From JAWSVE01 sp050789445 (lineage in GTDB: Bacteria > Pseudomonadota > Gammaproteobacteria > Pseudomonadales > Cellvibrionaceae): 64,000 nucleotides of DNA. Positions 44,312-53,043 of this stretch are shown here, in pieces. The stretch spans positions 62,001-126,000 of the forward strand of contig JAILXR010000001.1 of assembly GCA_050789445.1 (NCBI GenBank), in the 5' to 3' direction. A model generated the notes under the pieces. The model did not search any database, was not told the DNA's origin, and worked only from the letters and a program-made list of their open reading frames with translations. Each line of letters starts with the position of its first letter. The first letter of the stretch is position 1. Position numbers and translations under genes: made by a program.

Positions 44312-45505
44312 GTGGCTAAAGAGAAGTTCGAACGTAATAAACCCCACGTCAACGTGGGCACGATTGGTCACGTTGACCATGGTAAAACCACATTGACAGC
44401 AGCATTGACGCGCGTATGTGCGGAAGTGTGGGGCGGCGAAGCCGTGGCCTTTGCTGGTATCGATAACGCACCGGAAGAAAGAGAGCGTGGTATTACGATC
44501 TCAACCTCTCACGTTGAATATGATTCGCCAACACGCCACTACGCGCACGTTGACTGCCCGGGCCATGCTGACTATGTAAAAAACATGATCACCGGTGCGG
44601 CGCAAATGGATGGTGCTATCTTGGTGTGCTCGGCCGCTGATGGTCCTATGCCGCAAACACGTGAACACATTCTTTTGTCTCGTCAGGTAGGTGTTCCTTA
44701 TATCGTTGTTTTCCTCAATAAAGCTGACATGGTTGATGATGAAGAGTTGTTAGAGCTTGTTGAGATGGAAGTGCGTGAACTGCTTGATCAATACGAGTTC
44801 CCTGGCGACGATACACCAATCATCACTGGTTCCGCTTTGATGGCGCTTGAAGGTAAAGATGACAACGGCATGGGAACAACAGCCGTTAAAACACTGGTTG
44901 AGAAGTTGGACGAATATATTCCAGAGCCAGAGCGTGCAACAGATAAGCCTTTCTTAATGCCAATCGAAGATGTGTTCTCGATTTCAGGCCGAGGAACAGT
45001 GGTTACGGGTCGTGTTGAGCGTGGCATCGTCACGGTTGGTGAAGAAATCGAAATTATTGGTATCAAAGACACCACAAAGACAACCTGTACGGGTGTTGAG
45101 ATGTTCCGTAAATTACTTGACGAAGGTCGTGCAGGTGAGAACGTTGGTGTGTTATTGCGTGGTACTAAGCGAGAAGAAGTTGAGCGTGGTCAAGTATTGG
45201 CTAAGCCTGGCTCTATTACGCCGCACACGAAATTCGAAGCAGAAGTTTATGTGTTGTCAAAAGATGAGGGTGGGCGTCATACGCCATTCTTTAAGGGCTA
45301 TCGTCCGCAGTTCTATTTTAGAACAACTGACGTGACGGGTGCTTGTGAGTTACCTGAAGGTGTTGAGATGGTAATGCCTGGCGACAATGTTTCAATGGTT
45401 GTGACTTTGATTGCGCCAATTGCAATGGAAGATGGTCTTCGTTTTGCAATCCGTGAGGGCGGACGTACTGTTGGTGCGGGTGTTGTCTCTAAAGTTGTTG
45501 CGTAG
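44312..45505 (+). CDS. tufA: Elongation factor Tu (copy 2)
   Basis: The 397-residue EF-Tu is nearly identical to the copy at 27333-28526. This copy starts with GTG (VAKEKFERNK) after AGAGGAAAAG and ends GAGVVSKVVA. It closes the str operon and is followed by a strong terminator. The first five codons use different synonymous bases from copy 1, showing where sequence homogenisation stops. Confidence 0.98.
   Translation: MAKEKFERNKPHVNVGTIGHVDHGKTTLTAALTRVCAEVWGGEAVAFAGIDNAPEERERGITISTSHVEYDSPTRHYAHVDCPGHADYVKNMITGAAQMDGAILVCSAADGPMPQTREHILLSRQVGVPYIVVFLNKADMVDDEELLELVEMEVRELLDQYEFPGDDTPIITGSALMALEGKDDNGMGTTAVKTLVEKLDEYIPEPERATDKPFLMPIEDVFSISGRGTVVTGRVERGIVTVGEEIEIIGIKDTTKTTCTGVEMFRKLLDEGRAGENVGVLLRGTKREEVERGQVLAKPGSITPHTKFEAEVYVLSKDEGGRHTPFFKGYRPQFYFRTTDVTGACELPEGVEMVMPGDNVSMVVTLIAPIAMEDGLRFAIREGGRTVGAGVVSKVVA
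44327..45478 (+). repeat. tuf duplicate tract, copy 2 (about 1152 bp)
   Basis: This is the partner of 27348-28499 in direct orientation, about 17 kb away. Recombination between the copies would delete or duplicate secE to fusA, so exchange must be by conversion. Confidence 0.85.
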
Positions 45506-45530
45506 GATTCTGCGCCTTTAGCGGCGGACC

Positions 45531-45561
45531 AAAAAAAGGGAGGCTTGCGCCTCCTTTTTTT
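45531..45561 (+). terminator. Intrinsic terminator after tufA
   Basis: A7 then GGAGGC-TTGC-GCCTCC then T7, with tight loop and U-run, ends the str operon. Confidence 0.9.
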
Positions 45562-45649
45562 GTGGCAAGGTGTGACTTGGTTTTTTTAGTGCTTAGCGCT
45601 AAAAAGCAAGAGTGTTTGGTATTAGTTTATAAATATGTACTTAATACGC

Positions 45650-45678
45650 TTGACACATATGGGGTGTGTCATTAAAAT
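45650..45678 (+). promoter_or_regulatory. Promoter of the S10 operon with internal inverted repeat
   Basis: TTGACA (perfect) and TAAAAT (5 of 6) are spaced exactly 17 bases. The inverted repeat TGACACA-TATGGGG-TGTGTCA (45651-45657/45665-45671) covers the -35 and spacer. Transcription should start about 45685, giving a leader of only some 68 bases. Confidence 0.78.
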
Positions 45679-45752
45679 TCCGCCTCCTTTATCCAGACCC
45701 CTAAAGTAAATGTCTGGTTTTAAATAAAATTGTTTCGGAGTTTGGATAGAAA

Positions 45753-46064
45753 ATGCAGAGTCAGCGCATCAGGATTCGATTAAAAGCCTTTGATCATAAG
45801 CTCATTGATGCTTCTGCGGAAGAGATCGTGGAAACGGCGAAGCGTACTGGAGCTCAGATACGTGGTCCAATTCCATTACCAACTCGAAAAGAACGTTTTA
45901 CCATATTGATTTCTCCTCATGTAAATAAGGATGCAAGAGATCAATATGAGATTCGCACTCATAAGCGAATGATGGATATTGTTGAGCCTACGGAAAAGAC
46001 TGTTGATGCGCTGATGAAGTTAGATTTGGCGGCGGGTGTTGAGGTTCAGATTAGCTTGGGCTAA
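45753..46064 (+). CDS. rpsJ: 30S ribosomal protein S10 / NusE
   Basis: The 103-residue S10 (MQSQRIRIRLKAFDHKLID; GPIPLPTRKERFTIL) assembles in the 30S head and as NusE links NusG to the ribosome. It is first gene of the S10 operon. Confidence 0.98.
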   Translation: MQSQRIRIRLKAFDHKLIDASAEEIVETAKRTGAQIRGPIPLPTRKERFTILISPHVNKDARDQYEIRTHKRMMDIVEPTEKTVDALMKLDLAAGVEVQISLG

Positions 46065-46194
46065 GTAATAATTTTAAGGTATTTCGGCTGCACGTACGAT
46101 AAGCCGAGTAATCGCCAGGATTCTGGTTTTGTGTAACGCTCTGGAATGGGCGGCCATAGCGGGTTAGAGCCCCGTACACTGAGAGGTTAAAAGC

Positions 46195-46857
46195 ATGACT
46201 ATAGGTATAGTCGGTCGCAAAAGCGGCATGACCCGCGTTTTTTCTGACGAGGGTGTCTCGATTCCTGTATCTGTGATTGAGGTTTCGCCTAATCGCATTA
46301 CTCAGGTAAAGAATGTTGAAACTGATGGGTATGCTGCAGTTCAGGTAACTATTGGTTCGCGTCGATCATCTCGTGTTGTGAAAGCAGCGGCTGGTCATTT
46401 CTCCAAAGCAAATTCTGAAGCTGGTTCTTCTATCGTCGAGCTCCGCTGCGATGCAGTTGATGAGTTTTCTGTGGGCGGCGAGTTAACAGTATCTTCTTTT
46501 GAGTCTGGTCAGATAGTTGATGTGATCGGTTCTTCGAAAGGAAAAGGTTTTGCTGGTGTAATCAAGCGCTGGAATTTCAGTATGCAAGATGCAACGCATG
46601 GTAATTCACTGTCTCATCGTGCCCCTGGGTCAATCGGTCAGTGTCAAACGCCTGGTCGTGTATTCAAAGGTAAGAAGATGGCTGGTCATATGGGTTCCGA
46701 GCGAGTCACTGTTCAGAATCTTGAAGTGGTTAAGGTCGACGCAGAGCGTAACTTACTACTTGTTAAAGGTGCTATTCCTGGTGCGCCGGGCGGCGAAGTG
46801 ATTATCCGTCCAGCTGTAAAAATGATTAATCGTAAAGCATCAGTTAAAGCCAAGTAG
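46195..46857 (+). CDS. rplC: 50S ribosomal protein L3
   Basis: The 220-residue L3 (IGIVGRKSGMTRVFSDEG; ATHGNSLSHRAPGSIGQ) is an early assembly protein near the peptidyl-transferase centre. The 130-base gap before it includes a small stem TCGGCT/AGCCGA (46084-46107) of unknown meaning. Confidence 0.97.
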   Translation: MTIGIVGRKSGMTRVFSDEGVSIPVSVIEVSPNRITQVKNVETDGYAAVQVTIGSRRSSRVVKAAAGHFSKANSEAGSSIVELRCDAVDEFSVGGELTVSSFESGQIVDVIGSSKGKGFAGVIKRWNFSMQDATHGNSLSHRAPGSIGQCQTPGRVFKGKKMAGHMGSERVTVQNLEVVKVDAERNLLLVKGAIPGAPGGEVIIRPAVKMINRKASVKAK

Positions 46858-46873
46858 CTAAGGGGAATCGACT

Positions 46874-47488
46874 ATGGAATTAAGTATAGCGACGCCTAGT
46901 GGTAACAAAGGCACTGTTAGTGTCTCTGAAGCGGCGTTTGGAACAGAGTTCAATCAGGATTTAGTGCATCAAGCGATTACTGCCTATATGGCGGGCGGTC
47001 GTCAGGGCACAAAATCGCAAAAGAATCGTGCTGCAGTTTCTGGTGGTGGAAAGAAGCCATGGAGACAAAAGGGTACTGGTAGAGCGCGCGCAGGAACAAT
47101 CCGAAGCCCAATTTGGCGGAGTGGTGGTGTTACATTTGCTGCACAGCCGCGTGATTTTCAACAAAAGATCAATAAGAAAATGTATCGTGCTGCTTTACGT
47201 TGCATTTTGTCTGAGTTGAACCGGCTAGAAAGGTTGGTTGTGGTTGAAAGTTTTGATGTTGATTTGCCCAAGACAAAAGGTTTAATTCAAAAGTTATCGG
47301 AATTTCAATTGTCAGATGTTTTGATTTTGACTGACGAAGTTAATGAGAATTTATATCTTGCTTCTCGTAATCTTCACAAAGTAGATGTTCGCGATGTTCA
47401 AGGTATTGATCCTGTAAGCTTGGTTCGCTTTGAGAAAGTTCTTGTAACTGTTGCGGCACTCAAGAAAGTTGAGGAGATGTTGGCATGA
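46874..47488 (+). CDS. rplD: 50S ribosomal protein L4
   Basis: The 204-residue L4 carries the long exit-tunnel loop (KKPWRQKGTGRARAGTIRSP). In E. coli it also represses the S10 operon through a long leader; the short leader here may not support that. It overlaps rplW by four bases (ATGA). Confidence 0.97.
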   Translation: MELSIATPSGNKGTVSVSEAAFGTEFNQDLVHQAITAYMAGGRQGTKSQKNRAAVSGGGKKPWRQKGTGRARAGTIRSPIWRSGGVTFAAQPRDFQQKINKKMYRAALRCILSELNRLERLVVVESFDVDLPKTKGLIQKLSEFQLSDVLILTDEVNENLYLASRNLHKVDVRDVQGIDPVSLVRFEKVLVTVAALKKVEEMLA

Positions 47489-47781
47489 ATCAAGAGCGTC
47501 TATATAAGATATTAATCGGTCCTGTTGTTTCGGAAAAAGCTTCTTTGGCGGCTGATCGTGGTAATCAGGTTGTCTTTAAGGTGGCAACTGATGCAGCAAA
47601 AAGAGAAATTAAGGCTGCTGTTGAGTCTTTGTTTGAGGTAAGTGTTGAGCAGGTTCGAGTTGTAAACACTAAGGGTAAGACTAAGCGGACGCGTCACGGT
47701 TTAGGTAAGCAAAGCGACACTAGGAAAGCGTACGTTCGTTTGGCTGAAGGTCATGATATTAATTTTGAGTCTTTAGGCTGA
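47485..47781 (+). CDS. rplW: 50S ribosomal protein L23
   Basis: The 98-residue L23 (LYKILIGPVVSEKASLAAD) sits at the tunnel exit and docks trigger factor and SRP. Its start overlaps the rplD stop. Confidence 0.97.
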   Translation: MNQERLYKILIGPVVSEKASLAADRGNQVVFKVATDAAKREIKAAVESLFEVSVEQVRVVNTKGKTKRTRHGLGKQSDTRKAYVRLAEGHDINFESLG

Positions 47782-47810
47782 TTTAATTTAACGGATAGGT
47801 ATTTGTTGCG

Positions 47811-48638
47811 ATGGCAATTGTAAAACGTAAACCCACCTCCGCCGGACGCCGCTTTGTTGTAAGTGTCGTTAATTCAGAGTTGCATAAGGGTGATCCGTAT
47901 GCGCCTTTGTTGGAAAAGAAATCAAAAAGTGGCGGTCGTAATAACGCAGGTCGAATCACTACTAGGCATATAGGTGGTGGTCATAAACAACATTATCGCC
48001 TTATTGATTTTAAAAGAAATAAAGATGGTATACCGGCAAAAGTTGAGCGTTTGGAATATGATCCAAATAGAAGTGCCAATATTGCATTGGTGTGTTATGC
48101 CGACGGCGAGCGTCGTTATGTGATTGCGCCAAAAGGTTTGTCAGCTGGAGATGTTATTCAGTCTGGTGAGGATGCTGCAATTAAAGTTGGTAATGCATTG
48201 CCGATGCGTAATGTTCCGGTTGGTAGTGTTGTTCATTGCATTGAAATGAAGCCTGGGAAAGGTGCTCAGATTGCACGTTCTGCCGGAACTTCAGCACAGC
48301 TTGTTGCTCGTGATGGTTCGTATGTGACTTTAAGGTTACGTAGCGGTGAGATGAGAAAGATCTTATCTGAGTGTAAGGCAACAATTGGTGAAGTATCTAA
48401 CAGTGAGCATAGTTTACGCTCCTTAGGTAAAGCTGGCGCTACTCGCTGGAGAGGTGTTCGACCAACGGTTCGTGGTGTTGCTATGAATCCAGTTGATCAT
48501 CCTCATGGTGGTGGTGAGGGCAAGACTTCTGGCGGTAGACATCCTGTTAGTCCATGGGGTACGCCAACCAAAGGTTACAAAACTCGCTCTAATAAACGTA
48601 CGGATAAGATGATTGTCCGTCGACGTGGCAAGAAATAA
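47811..48638 (+). CDS. rplB: 50S ribosomal protein L2
   Basis: The 275-residue L2 has the conserved C-terminal loop MNPVDHPHGGGEG whose His is needed near the peptidyl-transferase centre. N-terminal OB and C-terminal SH3-like parts look intact. Confidence 0.98.
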   Translation: MAIVKRKPTSAGRRFVVSVVNSELHKGDPYAPLLEKKSKSGGRNNAGRITTRHIGGGHKQHYRLIDFKRNKDGIPAKVERLEYDPNRSANIALVCYADGERRYVIAPKGLSAGDVIQSGEDAAIKVGNALPMRNVPVGSVVHCIEMKPGKGAQIARSAGTSAQLVARDGSYVTLRLRSGEMRKILSECKATIGEVSNSEHSLRSLGKAGATRWRGVRPTVRGVAMNPVDHPHGGGEGKTSGGRHPVSPWGTPTKGYKTRSNKRTDKMIVRRRGKK

Positions 48639-48675
48639 GTATTAGTTAGTACTTTAAAGCAAGAGGAAAGTCTCA

Positions 48676-48951
48676 GTGCCAAGATCGCTAAGAAAAGGTC
48701 CATTTATAGATCTTCATTTGTTCAAAAAAGTTGAAGCTGCTGCAGCTGCAAACGATCGTCGACCAATCAAAACTTGGTCGCGACGTTCAATGATAAGTCC
48801 TGAAATGGTTGGGCTTACTATTGCTGTTCATAATGGCCGTCAGCATGTTCCTGTGTTGGTCAATGAAGAGATGGTTGGGCATAAGCTTGGTGAGTTTGCC
48901 GCTACGCGAACTTATCGTGGTCATGTGGCTGATAAAAAAGCAAAACGCTAG
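48676..48951 (+). CDS. rpsS: 30S ribosomal protein S19
   Basis: The 91-residue S19 (PRSLRKGPFIDLHLFKKVE) starts with GTG after AGAGGAAAG. It pairs with S13 in the 30S head. Confidence 0.98.
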   Translation: MPRSLRKGPFIDLHLFKKVEAAAAANDRRPIKTWSRRSMISPEMVGLTIAVHNGRQHVPVLVNEEMVGHKLGEFAATRTYRGHVADKKAKR

Positions 48952-48977
48952 TTCGCTAGCTTCGAAGGTGATTTGAG

Positions 48978-49310
48978 ATGGAAGTAGCAGCTAAGTTAAA
49001 AGGCGCTCAGTTGTCAGCGCAGAAAGCACGATTGGTCGCGGATCAGATTCGTGGCAAAAACGTAGAAGAGGCCTTGGATCTTTTGGCGTTTAGCGCAAAA
49101 AAAGGCGCGGCAATTGTTAAAAAAGTTTTAGAGTCAGCAATTGCTAATGCAGAGCATAATGAAGGTGCTGATGTTGATGAGTTGCGCGTATCTACAATTT
49201 TTGTAGACGAAGGCATAACAATGAAGAGAATTAAGCCTAGAGCAAAAGGTAGAGCGGATCGCATTTTAAAACGATCTTGTCATATTACAGTTAAAGTAGC
49301 TGACCAATAA
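48978..49310 (+). CDS. rplV: 50S ribosomal protein L22
   Basis: The 110-residue L22 (AKLKGAQLSAQKARLVADQI) has the tunnel-lining hairpin (KRIKPRAKGRADRILKRSCH). Macrolide contacts lie in that loop. Confidence 0.98.
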   Translation: MEVAAKLKGAQLSAQKARLVADQIRGKNVEEALDLLAFSAKKGAAIVKKVLESAIANAEHNEGADVDELRVSTIFVDEGITMKRIKPRAKGRADRILKRSCHITVKVADQ

Positions 49311-49323
49311 GAGAGCGGACGAC

Positions 49324-50004
49324 ATGGGTCAAAAAGTTCATCCAACAGGTATTCGATTAGGCATTGTTAAAAAACATACTTCAACATGGTATGCAGACAG
49401 TGATGACTACGCAGAGAAGCTTTATACAGACTTGACTGTCCGTGAATACATACAGAATAAGCTTGCTCATGCGTCAGTAAGCAGAATTGAAATTGAGCGT
49501 CCTGCTAATACTGCTCGAGTAACAATACATACTGCTCGACCAGGTATTGTTATTGGTAAAAAAGGCGAAGATGTTGAAGTTCTACGCGCTGAAGTTAGTA
49601 AGCGTATGGGAATTCCTGTTCATATTAATATCGAAGAAATTCGCAAGCCGGACCTTGATGCCTCTCTTGTAGCTCAAAGTGTTGCTTCGCAGCTAGAGCG
49701 GCGAGTTATGTTCCGTCGAGCCATGAAGCGAGCAGTACAAAATGCTATGCGCCAAGGTGCTGAGGGCATCAAAATCCAGGTTGGTGGGCGTTTAGGTGGT
49801 GCTGAAATAGCGCGCTCAGAGTGGTATCGAGAAGGGCGCGTTCCTCTTCATACTTTGCGAGCCGATATCGATTATGCACCAGCTGAAGCATCAACTACTT
49901 ATGGCATTATCGGCGTTAAGGTTTGGATTTTTAAAGGTGAAGTTATTGGAGGTGTTGAGCCTCAAGAAGCTGCTCCTAAGAAAAAACCTAGAAAAGCTGA
50001 TTAA
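49324..50004 (+). CDS. rpsC: 30S ribosomal protein S3
   Basis: The 226-residue S3 (GQKVHPTGIRLGIVKKH) has the KH motif IVIGKKGEDVE and the C-terminal domain with QVGGRLGGAEIARSEW. It is part of the mRNA entry helicase. Confidence 0.98.
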   Translation: MGQKVHPTGIRLGIVKKHTSTWYADSDDYAEKLYTDLTVREYIQNKLAHASVSRIEIERPANTARVTIHTARPGIVIGKKGEDVEVLRAEVSKRMGIPVHINIEEIRKPDLDASLVAQSVASQLERRVMFRRAMKRAVQNAMRQGAEGIKIQVGGRLGGAEIARSEWYREGRVPLHTLRADIDYAPAEASTTYGIIGVKVWIFKGEVIGGVEPQEAAPKKKPRKAD

Positions 50005-50040
50005 AACGCAAAAGAAATAAGGTAATAAAAAGGCTAAACA

Positions 50041-50454
50041 ATGCTGCAACCTAAACGAACCAAATTCCGCAAACAAATGAAAGGCCGCAATCGCGGTTTA
50101 GCTCATCGCGGTTCAAAAGTTAGCTTTGGCGAATATGGCTTAAAAGCAATTGGTAGAGGACGCATTACGGCTAGGCAAATTGAAGCTGCTCGTCGTGCAA
50201 TGACTCGTCACATAAAGCGTGGTGGTAAAATTTGGATTAGAGTTTTTCCTGATAAGCCTATTACAAGTAAGCCTTTAGAGGTTCGTCAAGGTAAAGGTAA
50301 GGGTAATGTTGAGTACTGGGTTGCTCAAATACAACCAGGAAAAATTTTATACGAGATAGAAGGTGTTTCTGAGCAGCTAGCACGAGAAGCATTTGAGCTG
50401 GCATCTGCTAAGTTGCCAATCAGTACAAATATTGTTAAACGGTCGGTGATGTAA
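50041..50454 (+). CDS. rplP: 50S ribosomal protein L16
   Basis: The 137-residue L16 (MLQPKRTKFRKQMKGRNRG) binds near the A-site tRNA. Its stop overlaps the rpmC start by one base (TAATG). Confidence 0.98.
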   Translation: MLQPKRTKFRKQMKGRNRGLAHRGSKVSFGEYGLKAIGRGRITARQIEAARRAMTRHIKRGGKIWIRVFPDKPITSKPLEVRQGKGKGNVEYWVAQIQPGKILYEIEGVSEQLAREAFELASAKLPISTNIVKRSVM

Positions 50455-50645
50455 TGAAAGCAGAAGAGCTTCGCGGAAAATCAGCAGAAGAGCTTAATAA
50501 AGAGTTGCTTGAGCAGTTGGAGTCGCAATTCAAGTTGCGCCTGCAAAAGAATACTGGTCAGTTGGAGCAGTCTCATTTATTAAAACAGACTAGAAGAAAT
50601 ATCGCTCAGATTAAAACTGTACTGACAGAAAAGGCAGGTAAATAA
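50454..50645 (+). CDS. rpmC: 50S ribosomal protein L29
   Basis: The 63-residue two-helix L29 (MKAEELRGKSAEELNKELL) lies next to L23 at the tunnel exit. It is coupled to rplP through TAATG. Confidence 0.97.
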   Translation: MKAEELRGKSAEELNKELLEQLESQFKLRLQKNTGQLEQSHLLKQTRRNIAQIKTVLTEKAGK

Positions 50646-50647
50646 TA

Positions 50648-50926
50648 ATGGCTGAAGCAAATGCTGTTGATACAACTCAGGCACGGACACAGACTGGTCG
50701 AGTAGTTAGCGATAAAATGGATAAAACCATTACAGTTTTGATTGAGCGACGTGTAAAGCATCCTCTTTACGGTAAATATGTAAGTAAATCCTCAAAGATC
50801 AAAGCGCATGATGCGAATAACGATTGTAAAGCTGGGGATTTAGTTACAGTTGCAGAGTCAAAGCCTATCTCCAAAGATAAAACCTGGACTCTTGTAAAAG
50901 TTGAAGAAAAAGCAACAGAAATTTAA
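50648..50926 (+). CDS. rpsQ: 30S ribosomal protein S17
   Basis: The 92-residue S17 (TQTGRVVSDKMDKTITVLIE; HPLYGKYVSKSSK) is an OB-fold primary rRNA binder. It is last gene of the S10 operon proper, 27 bases before rplN. Confidence 0.97.
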   Translation: MAEANAVDTTQARTQTGRVVSDKMDKTITVLIERRVKHPLYGKYVSKSSKIKAHDANNDCKAGDLVTVAESKPISKDKTWTLVKVEEKATEI

Positions 50927-50953
50927 GCGTAGTCGAGATTACCGGAGAGCACG

Positions 50954-51322
50954 ATGATTCAAACAGAAAGTTACCTAGATGTTGCAGATAACAGCGGAGC
51001 AAGACGCGTTATGTGTATCAAGGTGTTGGGTGGTTCTCATCGGCGATATGCATCTGTTGGCGATGTCATTAAAGTTACTGTTAAAGAGGCAATACCACGT
51101 GGCAAGGTAAAAAAAGGCCAAGTGATGAAAGCTGTCGTTGTTCGCACAAGAAAGGGTGTTCGTCGGCCTGATGGTTCTCTTATTAAGTTCGATGACAATG
51201 CAGCTGTTTTGTTAAATCAAACAGAAGCTCCAATTGGAACACGTATTTTTGGCCCAGTAACTCGTGAGTTGCGTGGTGAGAAATTCATGAAGATCATATC
51301 GTTGGCCCCAGAAGTTCTATAA
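50954..51322 (+). CDS. rplN: 50S ribosomal protein L14
   Basis: The 122-residue L14 (MIQTESYLDVADNSGARRVM) forms an intersubunit bridge. It is first gene of the spc group. I see no separate promoter in the 27-base gap before it, so read-through from S10 is likely. Confidence 0.98.
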   Translation: MIQTESYLDVADNSGARRVMCIKVLGGSHRRYASVGDVIKVTVKEAIPRGKVKKGQVMKAVVVRTRKGVRRPDGSLIKFDDNAAVLLNQTEAPIGTRIFGPVTRELRGEKFMKIISLAPEVL

Positions 51323-51357
51323 AAGGCTTGGGACTGGAACGGGTTCGAGGAAGAGAA

Positions 51358-51669
51358 ATGAAAAAAATAAAACGTGATGATGAAGTGATCGTTACAACAG
51401 GCAAAGACAAAGGTAAGCGTGGGAAGGTTACTCAAATACTTTCTGATAATCGTTTGTTAGTTGGTGGCTTGAATTTAGTTAAAAAACACCAAAAGCCTAA
51501 CCCTCAGTTGGGTGTAACTGGTGGGATTGTTGAAAAAGAAGCTCCATTGCAAATTTCTAATGTAGCGATATTTAATCCAACCACTAATAAGGCTGATCGA
51601 GTAGGTTTTAAAGTGGAAGGTGATAAAAAAGTAAGAATTTATAAATCAAACGGCGAAGTTGTTTCTTAG
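51358..51669 (+). CDS. rplX: 50S ribosomal protein L24
   Basis: The 103-residue L24 starts at ATG 51358 (MKKIKRDDEVIVTTGKDKGK) with GAGGAAG upstream; an earlier in-frame start adds ten non-conserved residues. It contains the KOW motif and acts early in 50S assembly. Confidence 0.96.
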   Translation: MKKIKRDDEVIVTTGKDKGKRGKVTQILSDNRLLVGGLNLVKKHQKPNPQLGVTGGIVEKEAPLQISNVAIFNPTTNKADRVGFKVEGDKKVRIYKSNGEVVS

Positions 51670-51731
51670 TCGCTGAATAAGATTGTTTTTAACGCCAAAA
51701 TGCTGGCTAGCTCATTACTGGATTTGAAGAA

Positions 51732-52271
51732 ATGGCAAGGTTAAAAGAACATTACCAAAAAGTATTAGCTCCTAAACTACAAGAAGAATTAGGTGTTAAA
51801 AATGTAATGGAAATCCCTAAGATCACAAAAATCACATTGAATATGGGTGTTGGCGAAGCTGTTGGAGACAAAAAAGTTCTCGAGCATGCAGTAAGTGATC
51901 TCGAAAAAATTGCCGGCCAAAAAGTTATGATCACTAAAGCTCGTAAATCCATTGCTGGCTTTAAGATTCGTGATGAATGGCCGATTGGTTGCAAGGTAAC
52001 TTTACGCAGCGAGCGCATGTATGAATTTTTGGATCGCCTAGTTTCTATTGCTATTCCAAGAATACGTGACTTTCGTGGTATCAGTCCTAAGCAGTTCGAT
52101 GGTCGTGGTAATTTCACAATGGGTGTTAACGAGCAAATCATTTTCCCGGAAATTGAATACGATAAAATTGATAAACTACGCGGTTTAGATATTTGCATAA
52201 CAACTTCAGCTCGTACTGATGATGAAGGCCGAGCACTTCTGCGCGCGTTTAATTTCCCGCTTAGAGCGTAA
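51732..52271 (+). CDS. rplE: 50S ribosomal protein L5
   Basis: The 179-residue L5 binds 5S rRNA and contacts the P-site tRNA. Conserved KITLNMGVGEA and RGMDI-like RGLDICITTSA are present. Confidence 0.98.
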   Translation: MARLKEHYQKVLAPKLQEELGVKNVMEIPKITKITLNMGVGEAVGDKKVLEHAVSDLEKIAGQKVMITKARKSIAGFKIRDEWPIGCKVTLRSERMYEFLDRLVSIAIPRIRDFRGISPKQFDGRGNFTMGVNEQIIFPEIEYDKIDKLRGLDICITTSARTDDEGRALLRAFNFPLRA

Positions 52272-52299
52272 CGATTACAGATCCCATAAGGTATTAGAG

Positions 52300-52605
52300 A
52301 TGGCTAAGAAATCAATGGTGGCTCGAGAAAATAAAAGAGCTAAAACTGTCGCGAAATATGCTGAAAAGCGTGCACAGTTAAAAAATATCATTGCGAATCC
52401 TGAATCAACTGATGAGCAAGTTTGGGAAGCAACAAATAAGTTACAGCAATTGCCTCGTAACGCGAGTCCATCACGTCAACGCATGCGTTGCCGTATAACG
52501 GGCAGACCTCACGGTGTATATCGCAAGTTTGGTCTATGCAGACATAAGTTACGTGAAGCAGCAATGCGAGGCGATGTCCCTGGTTTAGTTAAGGCGAGCT
52601 GGTAG
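52300..52605 (+). CDS. rpsN: 30S ribosomal protein S14
   Basis: The 101-residue zinc-free (C-minus) S14 starts at ATG 52300 (MAKKSMVARENKRAK); an extension overlapping rplE is not credible. RQRMRCRITGRPHGVYRKFG is conserved. Confidence 0.97.
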   Translation: MAKKSMVARENKRAKTVAKYAEKRAQLKNIIANPESTDEQVWEATNKLQQLPRNASPSRQRMRCRITGRPHGVYRKFGLCRHKLREAAMRGDVPGLVKASW

Positions 52606-52632
52606 TTAAGACTACCGAGTAGGAGCAGTAAT

Positions 52633-53025
52633 ATGAGTATGCAAGACCCTTTAGCCGATATGCTCACTCGCATTAGAAATGCGCAGCAGGTTGGTAAAGA
52701 AACAGTTGAAATGCCTTCCTCTACATTGAAGGCTGCAGTTGCGAATGTTTTAAAAGAAGAAGGTTATATTGAAGGCTTTAGTTCTGATTCGGCCGTTAAA
52801 CCGACTCTTTCTATTTCACTTAAATATTTCCAAGGCAATCCAGTTATTGCTGAAATTACTAGAGCAAGCCGTCCAGGTTTACGTGATTATGTTGGCAAAG
52901 ACGAATTGCCATCAGTTCGTGCTGGTTTAGGTGTAGCGATTGTATCTACTAGTAAAGGTGTTATGACTGACCGCGCTGCTCGCACCGCAGGTGTTGGTGG
53001 TGAAGTTCTTTGTACTGTATTTTGA
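52633..53025 (+). CDS. rpsH: 30S ribosomal protein S8
   Basis: The 130-residue S8 (SMQDPLADMLTRIRNAQ) binds the central domain of 16S rRNA. In E. coli it represses the spc operon by binding near rplE; I could not identify such a site here. Confidence 0.98.
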   Translation: MSMQDPLADMLTRIRNAQQVGKETVEMPSSTLKAAVANVLKEEGYIEGFSSDSAVKPTLSISLKYFQGNPVIAEITRASRPGLRDYVGKDELPSVRAGLGVAIVSTSKGVMTDRAARTAGVGGEVLCTVF

Positions 53026-53043
53026 TTTTGAACGGATAAGTCC

